From CAIQQQ01 sp040399685 (GTDB lineage Bacteria; Pseudomonadota; Alphaproteobacteria; Acetobacterales; Acetobacteraceae): a DNA stretch of 64,000 nt. Each line of letters begins with the position of its first letter. Position 1 is the first letter of the stretch. Position numbers and translations under genes: made by a program. Where the stretch lies: contig JBBART010000023.1 in the NCBI GenBank assembly GCA_040399685.1, positions 1 to 64,000 of the forward strand, read 5' to 3'. Shown in pieces: positions 47,632 through 56,901 of the stretch. The notes beneath the pieces were generated by a model. That model saw only the letters and a list, made by a program, of their open reading frames with translations, made no database searches and was not told where the DNA came from.

Positions 47632-47635
<4 letters not shown>
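46679..47635 (-). CDS. Carbohydrate ABC transporter permease (MalF type)
   Basis: This 318-residue permease has about six transmembrane helices after a cytoplasmic N-terminus. The EAA loop is LYEAAMLDGASSWQRFRRVTVP. It overlaps the ATPase gene by four bases upstream and the MalG-type gene by four bases downstream, so the three are translationally coupled. Confidence 0.92.
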
Positions 47636-48684
<1,049 letters not shown>

Positions 48685-48875
48685 ATGGACCGGCTGCCTC
48701 CCTGTTTGGCTCGGGCTTGTTGCCCGTTACCAGCCACGCTAGGCGATTTCGTTTGGCTTTGGAACGGGTGTTTCGCACGATAAATGCTTGCCAAAGCGAT
48801 AACGCGCAATAAGTGATAAACGAATGCTTTCGCCCAAGACATCATAAAATAAAATGTCACCGGAGTTGCCCCATC
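48685..48875. promoter_or_regulatory. Divergent promoter region of sugar ABC and molybdoenzyme/sox operons
   Basis: This 191-base gap becomes AT-rich towards the plus-strand operon. Three GATAA units occur in the same orientation at 48779, 48798 and 48815 (spacing 19 and 17), each in a CGATAA or TGATAA context, and AATGCTT occurs twice nearby. No confident -35/-10 pair was identified. Confidence 0.4.
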
Positions 48876-49331
48876 ATGATCACCTTGAACATCAACGGCC
48901 AGGCCCATGACGTGGACGCCGACCCGGAAACCCCGCTGCTGTGGGTGTTGCGTGAATGGGTCGGCATGACCGGCACCAAATATGGCTGCGGCGTGGCCCA
49001 GTGCGGCGCCTGTTCTGTACATATTGACGGTGCGGTGATGCGCTCCTGTATCCTGCAGGTCGGCAGCGTGGGCGACAGCAAGATCACCACCATCGAGGGA
49101 ATTTCCGCCACGAACAGCCACCCCGTGCAGGTGGCCTGGCTGGCCCATGAAGTGCCGCAATGTGGCTATTGCCAGTCCGGGCAGATCATGGCGGCGGTGG
49201 CGCTTCTGGCGGAGAAGCCAAAGCCCACCGATGCCGACATCGACGAGGCGATGACCAACATCTGCCGCTGCGGCACCTATGGCCGCATCCGCACCGCCAT
49301 CCACGCCGCCGCCGACGCTGGAAAGGCATAA
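48876..49331 (+). CDS. Isoquinoline 1-oxidoreductase alpha subunit-like [2Fe-2S] protein
   Basis: This 151-residue protein carries two [2Fe-2S] clusters. The plant-type cluster is in YGCGVAQCGACSVHIDG...RSC, and the helical-domain cluster in PQCGYCQSGQIMAA...NICRCGTYGRI. This is the electron-transfer subunit of xanthine-oxidase-superfamily enzymes of the IorAB type, which lack a separate FAD subunit. The ATG at 48876 has GGAG about 10 bases upstream and gives the normal N-terminus. It heads an eight-gene coupled operon that continues into sox genes. Confidence 0.9.
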   Translation: MITLNINGQAHDVDADPETPLLWVLREWVGMTGTKYGCGVAQCGACSVHIDGAVMRSCILQVGSVGDSKITTIEGISATNSHPVQVAWLAHEVPQCGYCQSGQIMAAVALLAEKPKPTDADIDEAMTNICRCGTYGRIRTAIHAAADAGKA

Positions 49332-49335
49332 CGCC

Positions 49336-51498
49336 ATGACCAACAGCATTCGCCTCAACCGCCGCCACTTCATGGCCACCGCCGTCGCCGGCGCGTTCTC
49401 GCTCGGCTGGGGCGCCTCCCAGGCCAGCGCCGCCGCAGCTCCCGGCGAGCTGGGAATCTGGGCGGTCATTCACCCCGATGACACCATCGTCGTTCGTATC
49501 GCCCGCTCCGAAATGGGCCAGGGCACCTTCACCGGCCTCGCGCAGCTGGTGGCCGATGAACTCGATGCCGACTGGAAATTCGTCCGCGCCGAATATGTGA
49601 CGCCCGAGGCGAACTATGCCTCCAAGCGCGCCTGGGGGGACATGTCCACCGGCGGCAGCCGCGGCATTCGCGGGTCGGTTGAATATGTCCGCAAAGGCGG
49701 CGCGGTCGGGCGCGCGATGCTGATCTCGGCCGCCGCCAAGCGCTGGTCGGTGCCGGAGGCCGAGTGCAAAGCCGCCCTCAGCGTCATCACCCACACGCCC
49801 ACGGGCCGTACTTTGCGCTACGGCGAAATCGCCGCCGAGGCCGCGTTGCTGCCGGTGCCCACCACCGTGACGGTCAAGGACCCGGCGCAGTGGACCATCA
49901 TCGGCCAGCCGATGAAGCGGCTGGACACGGTGGAGAAACTGTCTGGTAAGCAAGTGTTCGCCATCGACGTGAAACTGCCGAATATGCTGTGTGCGGCCGT
50001 GGCGCAATGCCCGGTGTTCGGCGGCAAGCTGGTGAGTTTCGACGCTGCCAAGATCGCCAAAATGCCCGGCGTGCGGCATGTGCTGACGGTGGATGACCAC
50101 ACCGTCGCGGTGGTGGCCGACAAATGGTATCTGGCCAAGACCGCCCTGGCCGAACTGCCGATCGTGTGGGACGAAGGCCCGAACGCCAAGGTTTCCAGCG
50201 CCTTGATCGCCGAATTGCTCAAGGGCGGGCTGGACGCCAAGGAGGCCGGGCTGGGCCAGAAGATCGGAGATTTCGCAACCGGTTTCGCCGGTGCCGCCAA
50301 GAAGGTGGAAGCGGTCTACAGCACGCCGTTCCTCAACCACGCCACGCTGGAGCCAATGAACTGCACGGCACTCTTCACGCCGGCCGCCGATGGCGATCGG
50401 GTGGAGATCTGGGTGGCCAGCCAGAACGGCGATGCGTCGCTGGCCGCCGCCGCCGAGGCGGGCGGGGTGAAGCTGGGGGCGGTGAAGGTGAACAAGCTGC
50501 ATCTCGGCGGCGGCTTCGGCCGGCGCGGGCAGCAGGATTACACCCGTCAGGCGGTGAGCATCGCCAAGCAGGTGCCGGGCGTGCCGGTGAAGATGATCTG
50601 GTCGCGCGAGGAGGACATGCAGCACGGCTATTACCGCCCGATCACCATGGCCAAGATGACGGCCGGCCTGGACGAAAAGGGCAATGTGACGGCGCTGCAC
50701 GCCCGCATTTCCGGCCAGTCGATCCTGGCCTATCTCAACCCGGCCTCGCTGGTCGATGGCGTGGACAAGGCCCAGTTCCAGGGCTGGGCAGTGGACGAAT
50801 TCGGCTACATGGCCATCCCGAATCTGCTGATCGACCATGCGATGCGCAACACGCACGTGCCGGTAGGTTTCTGGCGCGGGGTGAACACCAACCAGAACGC
50901 GTTCTATATGGAATGCTTCATCGACGAACTGGCCCACACCGCCGGGCGCGATCCGCTGGAATTCCGCCGCGCCATGATGGGCAAGAACCCCAAGCATCTG
51001 GCCGTGCTGAATGCTGTGGCCGAGAAGGCCGGATGGGGTACCAAGCTGCCGGAGGGCGTCTATCGCGGCATCGCCCAGAACATGGGCTATGGCAGCTACA
51101 CGGCGGCGGTGGCCGAGATCACGGTGTCGGCCAAGGGCGAGCTGAAAATCCTGCGCATCGTGGCGTCCACCGATCCAGGATATGCCGTGAACCCGGATCA
51201 GATTCGCGCCCAGGTGGAAGGCTCGTTCGTCTACGGCCTTGGCGCTGCGCTCTACAGCGAGAACACCATCGAGAACGGCCGCATCGCCGAAGGCAATTTC
51301 GACAATTACGAGGTGATGCGCCTGGCCGCGATGCCGAAGGTGGAAACCGTCATCGTGCCGTCTGGCGGGTTCTGGGGCGGGGTGGGCGAGCCCACCATCG
51401 CCGTGGCCACGCCCGCGGTGATGAACGCCATCTTCGCCGCCACCGGCAAGCGCATCCGCAGCCTGCCCCTGAAGGACCAGGATCTGAAGCGCGCATGA
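49336..51498 (+). CDS. Isoquinoline 1-oxidoreductase beta subunit-like molybdenum hydroxylase
   Basis: This 720-residue molybdopterin-binding subunit has an N-terminal twin-arginine signal (LNRRHFMATAVAGAFSLG), so the enzyme is exported. Cofactor segments are IARSEMGQGTFTGLAQL, LHLGGGFGRRG and FWRGVNTNQNAFYMECFIDE. The active-site Glu is conserved in GVGEPTIAVATPAV near the C-terminus, which indicates a functional hydroxylase. It lies four bases after the Fe-S subunit and overlaps the following cytochrome c by four bases. The substrate is unknown, and linkage to sox genes makes a simple N-heterocycle role doubtful. Confidence 0.9.
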   Translation: MTNSIRLNRRHFMATAVAGAFSLGWGASQASAAAAPGELGIWAVIHPDDTIVVRIARSEMGQGTFTGLAQLVADELDADWKFVRAEYVTPEANYASKRAWGDMSTGGSRGIRGSVEYVRKGGAVGRAMLISAAAKRWSVPEAECKAALSVITHTPTGRTLRYGEIAAEAALLPVPTTVTVKDPAQWTIIGQPMKRLDTVEKLSGKQVFAIDVKLPNMLCAAVAQCPVFGGKLVSFDAAKIAKMPGVRHVLTVDDHTVAVVADKWYLAKTALAELPIVWDEGPNAKVSSALIAELLKGGLDAKEAGLGQKIGDFATGFAGAAKKVEAVYSTPFLNHATLEPMNCTALFTPAADGDRVEIWVASQNGDASLAAAAEAGGVKLGAVKVNKLHLGGGFGRRGQQDYTRQAVSIAKQVPGVPVKMIWSREEDMQHGYYRPITMAKMTAGLDEKGNVTALHARISGQSILAYLNPASLVDGVDKAQFQGWAVDEFGYMAIPNLLIDHAMRNTHVPVGFWRGVNTNQNAFYMECFIDELAHTAGRDPLEFRRAMMGKNPKHLAVLNAVAEKAGWGTKLPEGVYRGIAQNMGYGSYTAAVAEITVSAKGELKILRIVASTDPGYAVNPDQIRAQVEGSFVYGLGAALYSENTIENGRIAEGNFDNYEVMRLAAMPKVETVIVPSGGFWGGVGEPTIAVATPAVMNAIFAATGKRIRSLPLKDQDLKRA

Positions 51499-51764
51499 GG
51501 TGCCCGTGGCCCTTCGTGCTGGGAATGCTGATGGCATTCCCAGCCTGGGCGATGGACGCACCGCCGGGCGCCGCGATGTGCTCGGGCTGCCACGCCGGCG
51601 AAGCGATGGCGGAGATCAACGGACGATCCGCACGGTATCTGGTGTCGACGATGGAGGCCTTCCGCTCCGGAGACCGCCGGGCGACGATCATGAACCGATT
51701 GGTGAAGGGCTTCACGGAAGAAGAGGTCCAGGCCATCGCCGCGTGGCTTGCGGTGCAGAAATGA
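51495..51764 (+). CDS. Small monoheme cytochrome c, FccA-like
   Basis: This 89-residue protein has a signal peptide (cleavage after AWA) and one heme site CSGCH at 29-33. M53 (STMEAFRSG) is the likely distal ligand. The short class I form with the RSARYLVSTMEAF pattern matches cytochrome subunits of flavocytochrome c. It overlaps both neighbours by four bases and is directly followed by the flavoprotein subunit, so it is most likely its electron acceptor. It could also serve the upstream molybdoenzyme. Confidence 0.85.
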   Translation: MRCPWPFVLGMLMAFPAWAMDAPPGAAMCSGCHAGEAMAEINGRSARYLVSTMEAFRSGDRRATIMNRLVKGFTEEEVQAIAAWLAVQK

Positions 51765-53017
51765 CCGGCTTCACCCGCAGATCCGCCATCGGCGCACTGG
51801 CGATGCCGTTTCTCGCCCGCGCCGCCCATGCCGCTCCGGCCCGGATCGTCGTCATCGGCGGCGGCTTCGGCGGCGCCAGCGTTGCACGAGCGCTTGTCAC
51901 GGCAGACCCGGCGCTTTCGGTCACGCTGGTGGAGGCCAACCCGGTCTACACCGCCTGCCCGTTCAGCAACCACGTCATCGCCGGTCTTCGCCCGATCGTG
52001 GCGCAGCGCTTCGACACCACCGGCATCGCGCGCGCCGGGGTAAGCGTCATCCAGGCCACCGCCATCGGCGTCGATCCGGTGGCGCGCAATGTGGCGCTGC
52101 AAGGATTGCCGGCGCTGTCCTATGACCGGCTGGTGCTGTCGCCCGGCGTGGACCTGAACTTCACCGCCCTGCCCGGCTATACCGAGGCTGCCAGCGAACG
52201 CATGCCGCACGCCTGGAAGGCCGGGGCACAAACGCTGCTGCTGCGCGCCCAGCTTGAAGCCATGCCGGATGGCGGCACGGTGGTGATGTCCGCCCCGCCC
52301 AACCCGTATCGCTGCCCGCCCGGGCCGTATGAACGGGCCAGCCTCATCGCGCATTATCTGAAAACCCAGAAGCCACGCTCGAAGCTGATCCTGCTTGATT
52401 CGAAGGATGCGTTCTCCAAGCAGAAGCTGTTCCAGCAGGCGTGGGCGTCCTTGTATCCCGGCATGCTGGAATGGGTGTCGCTGTCCGATGGCGGCAAGGT
52501 GACAGGCGTCGATGTCGCCACCATGACCGTGTCCACCGATTTCGGCGATCACAAGGCCGATGTGGCCAACATCATCCCGCCCCAGCGCGCCGGCAAAATA
52601 GCGGCGTTGGCCGGTGTGGCGGATCGCACCGGCTGGTGCCCGATCGACCCTGTCACGTTCGAATCCAAGCTCCAGCCGAACATCCACGTCATCGGCGATG
52701 CCGCCATCGCCGGGGCCATGCCGAAATCCGCCTTCGCCGCCAACGCCCAGGCCAAGACCTGTGCTGCCGCCATCCTGCGCGCCCTCAGCGGCGCTGCCCC
52801 GGTGGAGCCCCGCCTGCTCAACACCTGCTACAGCCTGGTGGCCCCGCATTACGGCATTTCCGTCGCCGGCGTGTATCGGCCGATATCCGGCCAACTCACC
52901 GATATCGACGGTGCAGGCGGCACCAGCGCGCTCGATGCCTCACCCCAAACCCGCGCCATGGAAGCGGAGTATGGCGAGGCCTGGTTCAAGGCGGTCACCT
53001 ATGAAGCCTTTGGCTAG
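51761..53017 (+). CDS. fccB: Flavocytochrome c sulfide dehydrogenase flavoprotein subunit (SoxF)
   Basis: This 418-residue flavoprotein has a twin-arginine-like signal (FTRRSAIGALAMPFLARAAHA) and the FAD motif IVVIGGGFGGASVA. C66 in YTACPFSNH matches the cysteine that binds FAD covalently in FccB. C185 (PYRCPPGPYERA) and C293 (GWCPIDP) match the redox-active disulfide pair. It would oxidise sulfide or a sulfane in the periplasm and reduce the adjacent cytochrome. It is coupled by ATGA overlap to the cytochrome gene and overlaps soxX by 17 bases. Confidence 0.92.
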   Translation: MTGFTRRSAIGALAMPFLARAAHAAPARIVVIGGGFGGASVARALVTADPALSVTLVEANPVYTACPFSNHVIAGLRPIVAQRFDTTGIARAGVSVIQATAIGVDPVARNVALQGLPALSYDRLVLSPGVDLNFTALPGYTEAASERMPHAWKAGAQTLLLRAQLEAMPDGGTVVMSAPPNPYRCPPGPYERASLIAHYLKTQKPRSKLILLDSKDAFSKQKLFQQAWASLYPGMLEWVSLSDGGKVTGVDVATMTVSTDFGDHKADVANIIPPQRAGKIAALAGVADRTGWCPIDPVTFESKLQPNIHVIGDAAIAGAMPKSAFAANAQAKTCAAAILRALSGAAPVEPRLLNTCYSLVAPHYGISVAGVYRPISGQLTDIDGAGGTSALDASPQTRAMEAEYGEAWFKAVTYEAFG

Positions 53018-53438
53018 CATGTTGATCGGCGCCCTGCTGCTCGCACCTCCAGTGCGGGCGGCAGGGCAGATCGACAGGGACAGCATTCCCGTTTCCCTGA
53101 CCGGCACGCCCGGCGATGCGGCCCGTGGCGGCGCTATCGTGGGCAACCGGCAGATGGGCCTGTGCGTGCTCTGCCATGCCGGGCCGTTTCCCGAGGAGCG
53201 GATCCCCGCCACCATCGGCCCAAATCTCACCGGCATCGGCGCAAGGCTGACCGAAGGGCAAATCCGCCTCCGCGTGGTCAACGCCCGCCACCTCAATCCG
53301 GACAGCGTCATGCCCAGCTATTTCAACACCGCCGGCCAGATTCGCACAGCCCCAGCCTTCCAGGGCAAGCCGATCCTGACAGCACCGCAGATCGAAGACG
53401 TGGTGGCGTTCCTCACCACCTTGCGGACCGCGCCATGA
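53001..53438 (+). CDS. soxX: Sulfur oxidation c-type cytochrome SoxX
   Basis: This 145-residue protein has a signal peptide and a single heme site CVLCH at 55-59, with axial M104 in DSVMPSYF. GPNLTGIGARLTEGQIRLRVV is the conserved SoxX core. It forms the SoxAX complex with SoxA, joining thiosulfate to the SoxY cysteine. ATG 53001 is preferred because it gives a lysine-containing signal peptide and AAGG upstream; ATG 53019 would avoid the overlap with fccB. Confidence 0.93.
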   Translation: MKPLASMLIGALLLAPPVRAAGQIDRDSIPVSLTGTPGDAARGGAIVGNRQMGLCVLCHAGPFPEERIPATIGPNLTGIGARLTEGQIRLRVVNARHLNPDSVMPSYFNTAGQIRTAPAFQGKPILTAPQIEDVVAFLTTLRTAP

Positions 53439-53863
53439 ACCGCCGCCGTTTCCTCGTCCTGTCCGGCGCAATCCTGCTGCCCGCCATCTGGGCGCCGGCC
53501 CGCGCCACACCGGCGGAGGTGAAGGCCGCCATCCGCCGCGCCGTAGGCGACGCGCCATTGCAACCCGGCCGTGTCAAGCTGGACGTGCCGGTGCTGGTGG
53601 AAAACGGCAACGCCGTGGCGCTGGCCGCCAGTATCGACGCGCTGCCTGGCGAGGTGCGCGCCATGCATGTGTTCGCCGACGGCAACCCGCTGCCCAATGT
53701 CGGCTCGTTCCGCTTCGGCCCACGCACCGGCCAGCCGCGCATCGCCACCCGCATGCGACTGGCCACCTCCCAGACCGTCATCGCCATTGCCCAGATGACG
53801 GATGGCACCTGCTTCACCGACAGCGTGGACCTGCTGGTCACGCTCGCCGCCTGCCTGGAGTAG
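53435..53863 (+). CDS. soxY: Thiosulfate oxidation carrier protein SoxY (variant C-terminus)
   Basis: This 142-residue protein has a twin-arginine signal (MNRRRFLVLSGAILL). The core matches SoxY: KLDVPVLVENGNAV, VFADGNPLPNVGSFRFGP and ATRMRLATSQTVIAIAQM. Canonical SoxY ends in the flexible GGCGG arm that carries substrate. Here the chain ends LVTLAACLE, with C140 third from the end, so the cysteine is kept but the glycines are lost. It overlaps soxX by four bases, and soxZ starts four bases after its stop. Confidence 0.88.
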   Translation: MNRRRFLVLSGAILLPAIWAPARATPAEVKAAIRRAVGDAPLQPGRVKLDVPVLVENGNAVALAASIDALPGEVRAMHVFADGNPLPNVGSFRFGPRTGQPRIATRMRLATSQTVIAIAQMTDGTCFTDSVDLLVTLAACLE

Positions 53864-53867
53864 CCGC

Positions 53868-54188
53868 ATGGTTCGGGTTCTCATCAACGTGCCCAAGACC
53901 GCCCGTCGCGGCGAGGTGATCGAGTTGAAGGTGCTGATCTCGCACCCGATGGAAACCGGCCAGCGCCGCAACGACATGGGCCAGCCGATCCCACGCGACA
54001 TCATCCACAGCTTCCGCTGCACCTATAACAACGAATTGGTGCTGGACGCCGATTTCTATCCCGCCATCTCCGCCAACCCGTTCCTGTCCTTTACCGCGCT
54101 GGCCGAGGAAAGCGGGCAGATCGTGATGACGTTCACCGACGATCACGGGGTGGAGCAGACGGAAAGCAGGGCGATCACCGTCGCATGA
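53868..54188 (+). CDS. soxZ: Thiosulfate oxidation carrier complex protein SoxZ
   Basis: This 106-residue immunoglobulin-like protein has no signal peptide and is probably exported in complex with SoxY through its Tat signal. Conserved segments are ELKVLISHPMETGQRRN, GQPIPRDIIHSF and DADFYPAISANPFLSF. The ATG overlap at its end couples it to soxA. Confidence 0.94.
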   Translation: MVRVLINVPKTARRGEVIELKVLISHPMETGQRRNDMGQPIPRDIIHSFRCTYNNELVLDADFYPAISANPFLSFTALAEESGQIVMTFTDDHGVEQTESRAITVA

Positions 54189-54937
54189 AAGGCTGGCTCG
54201 CCCTCGCCGCACTCATCCTGGTGCACGCAGCCCAGGCCGCCGAACCGCATTCCGGCTATCAGGACGCCAGCCCCGCCACCCGCGCGATGCAGGACAACGA
54301 CAGCGAGAACCCCGGCTTCCTATGGGTGCAACAGGGCGAATCGCTTTGGTCGACAGCCCCCCAACCCGGCGGCCAAAGCTGTGCCGATTGCCACGGCGCC
54401 CCCGCCACTCTTCGCGGCGCAGCAGCACGGTACCCGGCGTTCGATGCAGGCCTGAAGCGGCCGGTCACGCTGGAACAGCGCGTCAACCTGTGCCGCACCG
54501 AGCACCAGCACGCACCCAAACTGCTCCAGGAAAGCGACGCGCTGCTGGGACTGACCGCCCTGATCGGCCTGCAATCGCGCGGCATGCCGGTCGCTGTGCA
54601 AACCGACGGGCCGATGCAGCCTTTCCGCGACGAAGGCCAGGCGCTTTTCACAACGCGGATGGGGCAGTTGCAACTGTCCTGCAGCCAATGCCACGACCAG
54701 TTGGCCGGCCAACGCCTCGGCGGCAGCCTCATCCCGCAGGGCCACCCGAACGGCTATCCGCTCTACAGGCTGGAATGGCAGTCGATGGGCTCGCTCACCC
54801 GCCGCCTGCGCAACTGTCTCACCGGCGTGCGGGCCGAACCCTTCGCCGCGGATTCGCCGGAACTGGTGGCCATCGAGATCTTTCTCGCCGGCCGCGCCCG
54901 TGGGCTTGTGATCGAAACCCCCGCCATCCGACCCTGA
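54185..54937 (+). CDS. soxA: Sulfur oxidation c-type cytochrome SoxA, diheme
   Basis: This 250-residue SoxA has a signal peptide and two heme sites, CADCH (66-70) and CSQCH (166-170). C103 (VNLCRTEHQ) and the active-site C211 (LRNCLTGVRAEPF) are the expected axial cysteine ligands. It therefore belongs to the diheme class. Together with SoxX it forms the SoxAX enzyme. It is the last gene of the coupled operon; a 74-base gap follows. No soxB or soxCD is present nearby. Confidence 0.94.
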   Translation: MKGWLALAALILVHAAQAAEPHSGYQDASPATRAMQDNDSENPGFLWVQQGESLWSTAPQPGGQSCADCHGAPATLRGAAARYPAFDAGLKRPVTLEQRVNLCRTEHQHAPKLLQESDALLGLTALIGLQSRGMPVAVQTDGPMQPFRDEGQALFTTRMGQLQLSCSQCHDQLAGQRLGGSLIPQGHPNGYPLYRLEWQSMGSLTRRLRNCLTGVRAEPFAADSPELVAIEIFLAGRARGLVIETPAIRP

Positions 54938-55011
54938 CGCCTGTTTGCGCGCATGGCATTTTGCGGCAATTTCCCGCACGATAGCCTCGGAATTCAACGG
55001 ACACGCCGCGC

Positions 55012-56901
55012 ATGCCCCCCCGCAAGACCTTCCCCTACAAGACCTCCATCGCCACCGTGTCCCTCAGCGGCTCACTTCAGGAGCGAATGGAGGCCGCCGC
55101 CAATATCGGCTTTGACGGCATCGAGATGTTCGAGAACGACCTTCTCACCTTCGATGGCTCGCCCACCGATATTCGCCGCATGGCCGAGGATCTCGGCCTG
55201 GAGATCACCATCTTCCAGCCGTTCCGCGACTTCGAGGCGATGCCCGAGCCGCAGCGCAGCCGCAACATGGACCGCGCCGAACGCAAGTTCGACGTGATGG
55301 AAGCGCTGGGCACCGACCTCATCCTGGTGTGCAGCACCGCCCTGCCCATCTCCATCAACGACCCCGCCCGCGCCGCCGCCGATCTGCGCGAGATGGCCGA
55401 GCGTGCGGCCAAACGCGGCCTGCGCGTGGGATTCGAGGCGCTGGCCTGGGGGCGGCACATCAACCGATGGCGACAGGCCTGGGATATCGTGCAACGCGGC
55501 GATCACCCGTGCCTCGGGCTGATCGTCGACAGCTTCCACACCCTCAGCCTGGGCGACGACCCGTCCGGCATTGCCGACATTCCCGGCGACAAGCTGTTCT
55601 TCGTCCAACTCGCCGACGCGCCGAAGCTCAGCCTGGACGTGCTGTCCTGGAGCCGGCATTTCCGCAACTTCCCCGGCCAGGGCCAGCTTGATGTGGCCGG
55701 TTTCCTACGCCCCGTCATCGCCTGCGGCTACACCGGCCCGCTGTCGCTGGAGATCTTCAACGACGATTTCCGCGCCACCCCCGCCCGCCTGACCGCACGC
55801 GACGGCCTGCGCTCGCTGGTGTTCATGCAGGACCAGATCGGCACCGCCACCCTGCCGCCGCCGCCGGTGTTCGACGGTGTGGAATTCCTCGAATTCGCCG
55901 TCGATGACGCGGTTGGTGGCGAACTGGCACGCTTCCTCACCACCCTCGGCTTCCGCCATGCCGGCCAGCATCGCTCCAAGGCGGTGTCGCTGTATCGGCA
56001 GGGCCGCATCAACCTGGTGCTGAACGCCGAGCAGGATTCCGCAGCCTCCGAGCATTTCCTGCTGCACGGCCCGTCCGTCTGCGCCATGGCGCTGCGGGTG
56101 GACGATGCCAGCCGCGCCCTCACCCGCGCCCGCGCCCTGCTATGCCCGGAATGGCAGGAGCCGGTGGGCGCCGGCGAACGCCACATCCCCGCCTTGCGCG
56201 CGCCAGACGGCACGTTGATCTATCTCGTCGAGCCCTCGCCCACCGGCCGCAGCATCTTCGAGGACGATTTCATCCTCACCGACACCGGCGCCGCGGCCGA
56301 CCGCCTGACCGAGACCGACCACATCGCCCAGGCCCTGCCCACCGGGCGGCTGGACAGCTACGTGCTGTTCTACCGCGCCGTGTTCGGCTTCGATGCCCAG
56401 GACACGTTCGAACTGCCCGACCCGTACGGCCTCATCCGCAGCCGCGCCATGGTGAGTGCGGACGGCACCGTGCGCCTGCCGCTGAACATCTCCGAAAGCC
56501 GCGAGACGGCGACCGGCCGCTTCGTGTCCGCCTATGCCGGCGCCGGCGTGCAGCATATCGCCTTCGCCACCGCCGACATCTTCGACACAAGCGACGAGAT
56601 GGCGCAGGCCGGATGCGAATTCCTGCCCATCCCGCCCAACTACTACGACGATCTGGCCGCACGGCACGGACTGGAGGATGAGTTCCTGGCGCAGTTGCAA
56701 AGCCGCAACCTGCTCTACGACCGCGACGACCAGGGCGACTTCATCCACGGCTTCACCGAAACCTTCGACGACCGCTTCTTCTTCGAAATCGTCCAGCGTC
56801 GCGGCTACCAGCAGTTCGGCGCACCGAACGCCACGGTGCGCATGGCGGTGCAGGCCCAGCGACGAGAAGCCGCGAAACTTGGGGCGCGGCTGGTACTCTG
56901 A
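55012..56901 (+). CDS. quiC: Two-domain sugar phosphate isomerase/HPPD-like protein, probable 3-dehydroshikimate dehydratase
   Basis: This 629-residue protein has an N-terminal xylose-isomerase-like TIM barrel (about 1-285: MEAAANIGFDGIEMFEND, GFEALAWGRHINRW, LSLEIFNDDFR). It is fused to a C-terminal 4-hydroxyphenylpyruvate-dioxygenase-like vicinal oxygen chelate part (about 290-620: GVQHIAFATADIF, GFTETFDDRFFFEIVQR). This fusion is the QuiC/AsbF-HPPD architecture that makes protocatechuate from 3-dehydroshikimate. No quinate genes are adjacent, so the function rests on homology. There is no strong ribosome binding site. Confidence 0.85.
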   Translation: MPPRKTFPYKTSIATVSLSGSLQERMEAAANIGFDGIEMFENDLLTFDGSPTDIRRMAEDLGLEITIFQPFRDFEAMPEPQRSRNMDRAERKFDVMEALGTDLILVCSTALPISINDPARAAADLREMAERAAKRGLRVGFEALAWGRHINRWRQAWDIVQRGDHPCLGLIVDSFHTLSLGDDPSGIADIPGDKLFFVQLADAPKLSLDVLSWSRHFRNFPGQGQLDVAGFLRPVIACGYTGPLSLEIFNDDFRATPARLTARDGLRSLVFMQDQIGTATLPPPPVFDGVEFLEFAVDDAVGGELARFLTTLGFRHAGQHRSKAVSLYRQGRINLVLNAEQDSAASEHFLLHGPSVCAMALRVDDASRALTRARALLCPEWQEPVGAGERHIPALRAPDGTLIYLVEPSPTGRSIFEDDFILTDTGAAADRLTETDHIAQALPTGRLDSYVLFYRAVFGFDAQDTFELPDPYGLIRSRAMVSADGTVRLPLNISESRETATGRFVSAYAGAGVQHIAFATADIFDTSDEMAQAGCEFLPIPPNYYDDLAARHGLEDEFLAQLQSRNLLYDRDDQGDFIHGFTETFDDRFFFEIVQRRGYQQFGAPNATVRMAVQAQRREAAKLGARLVL

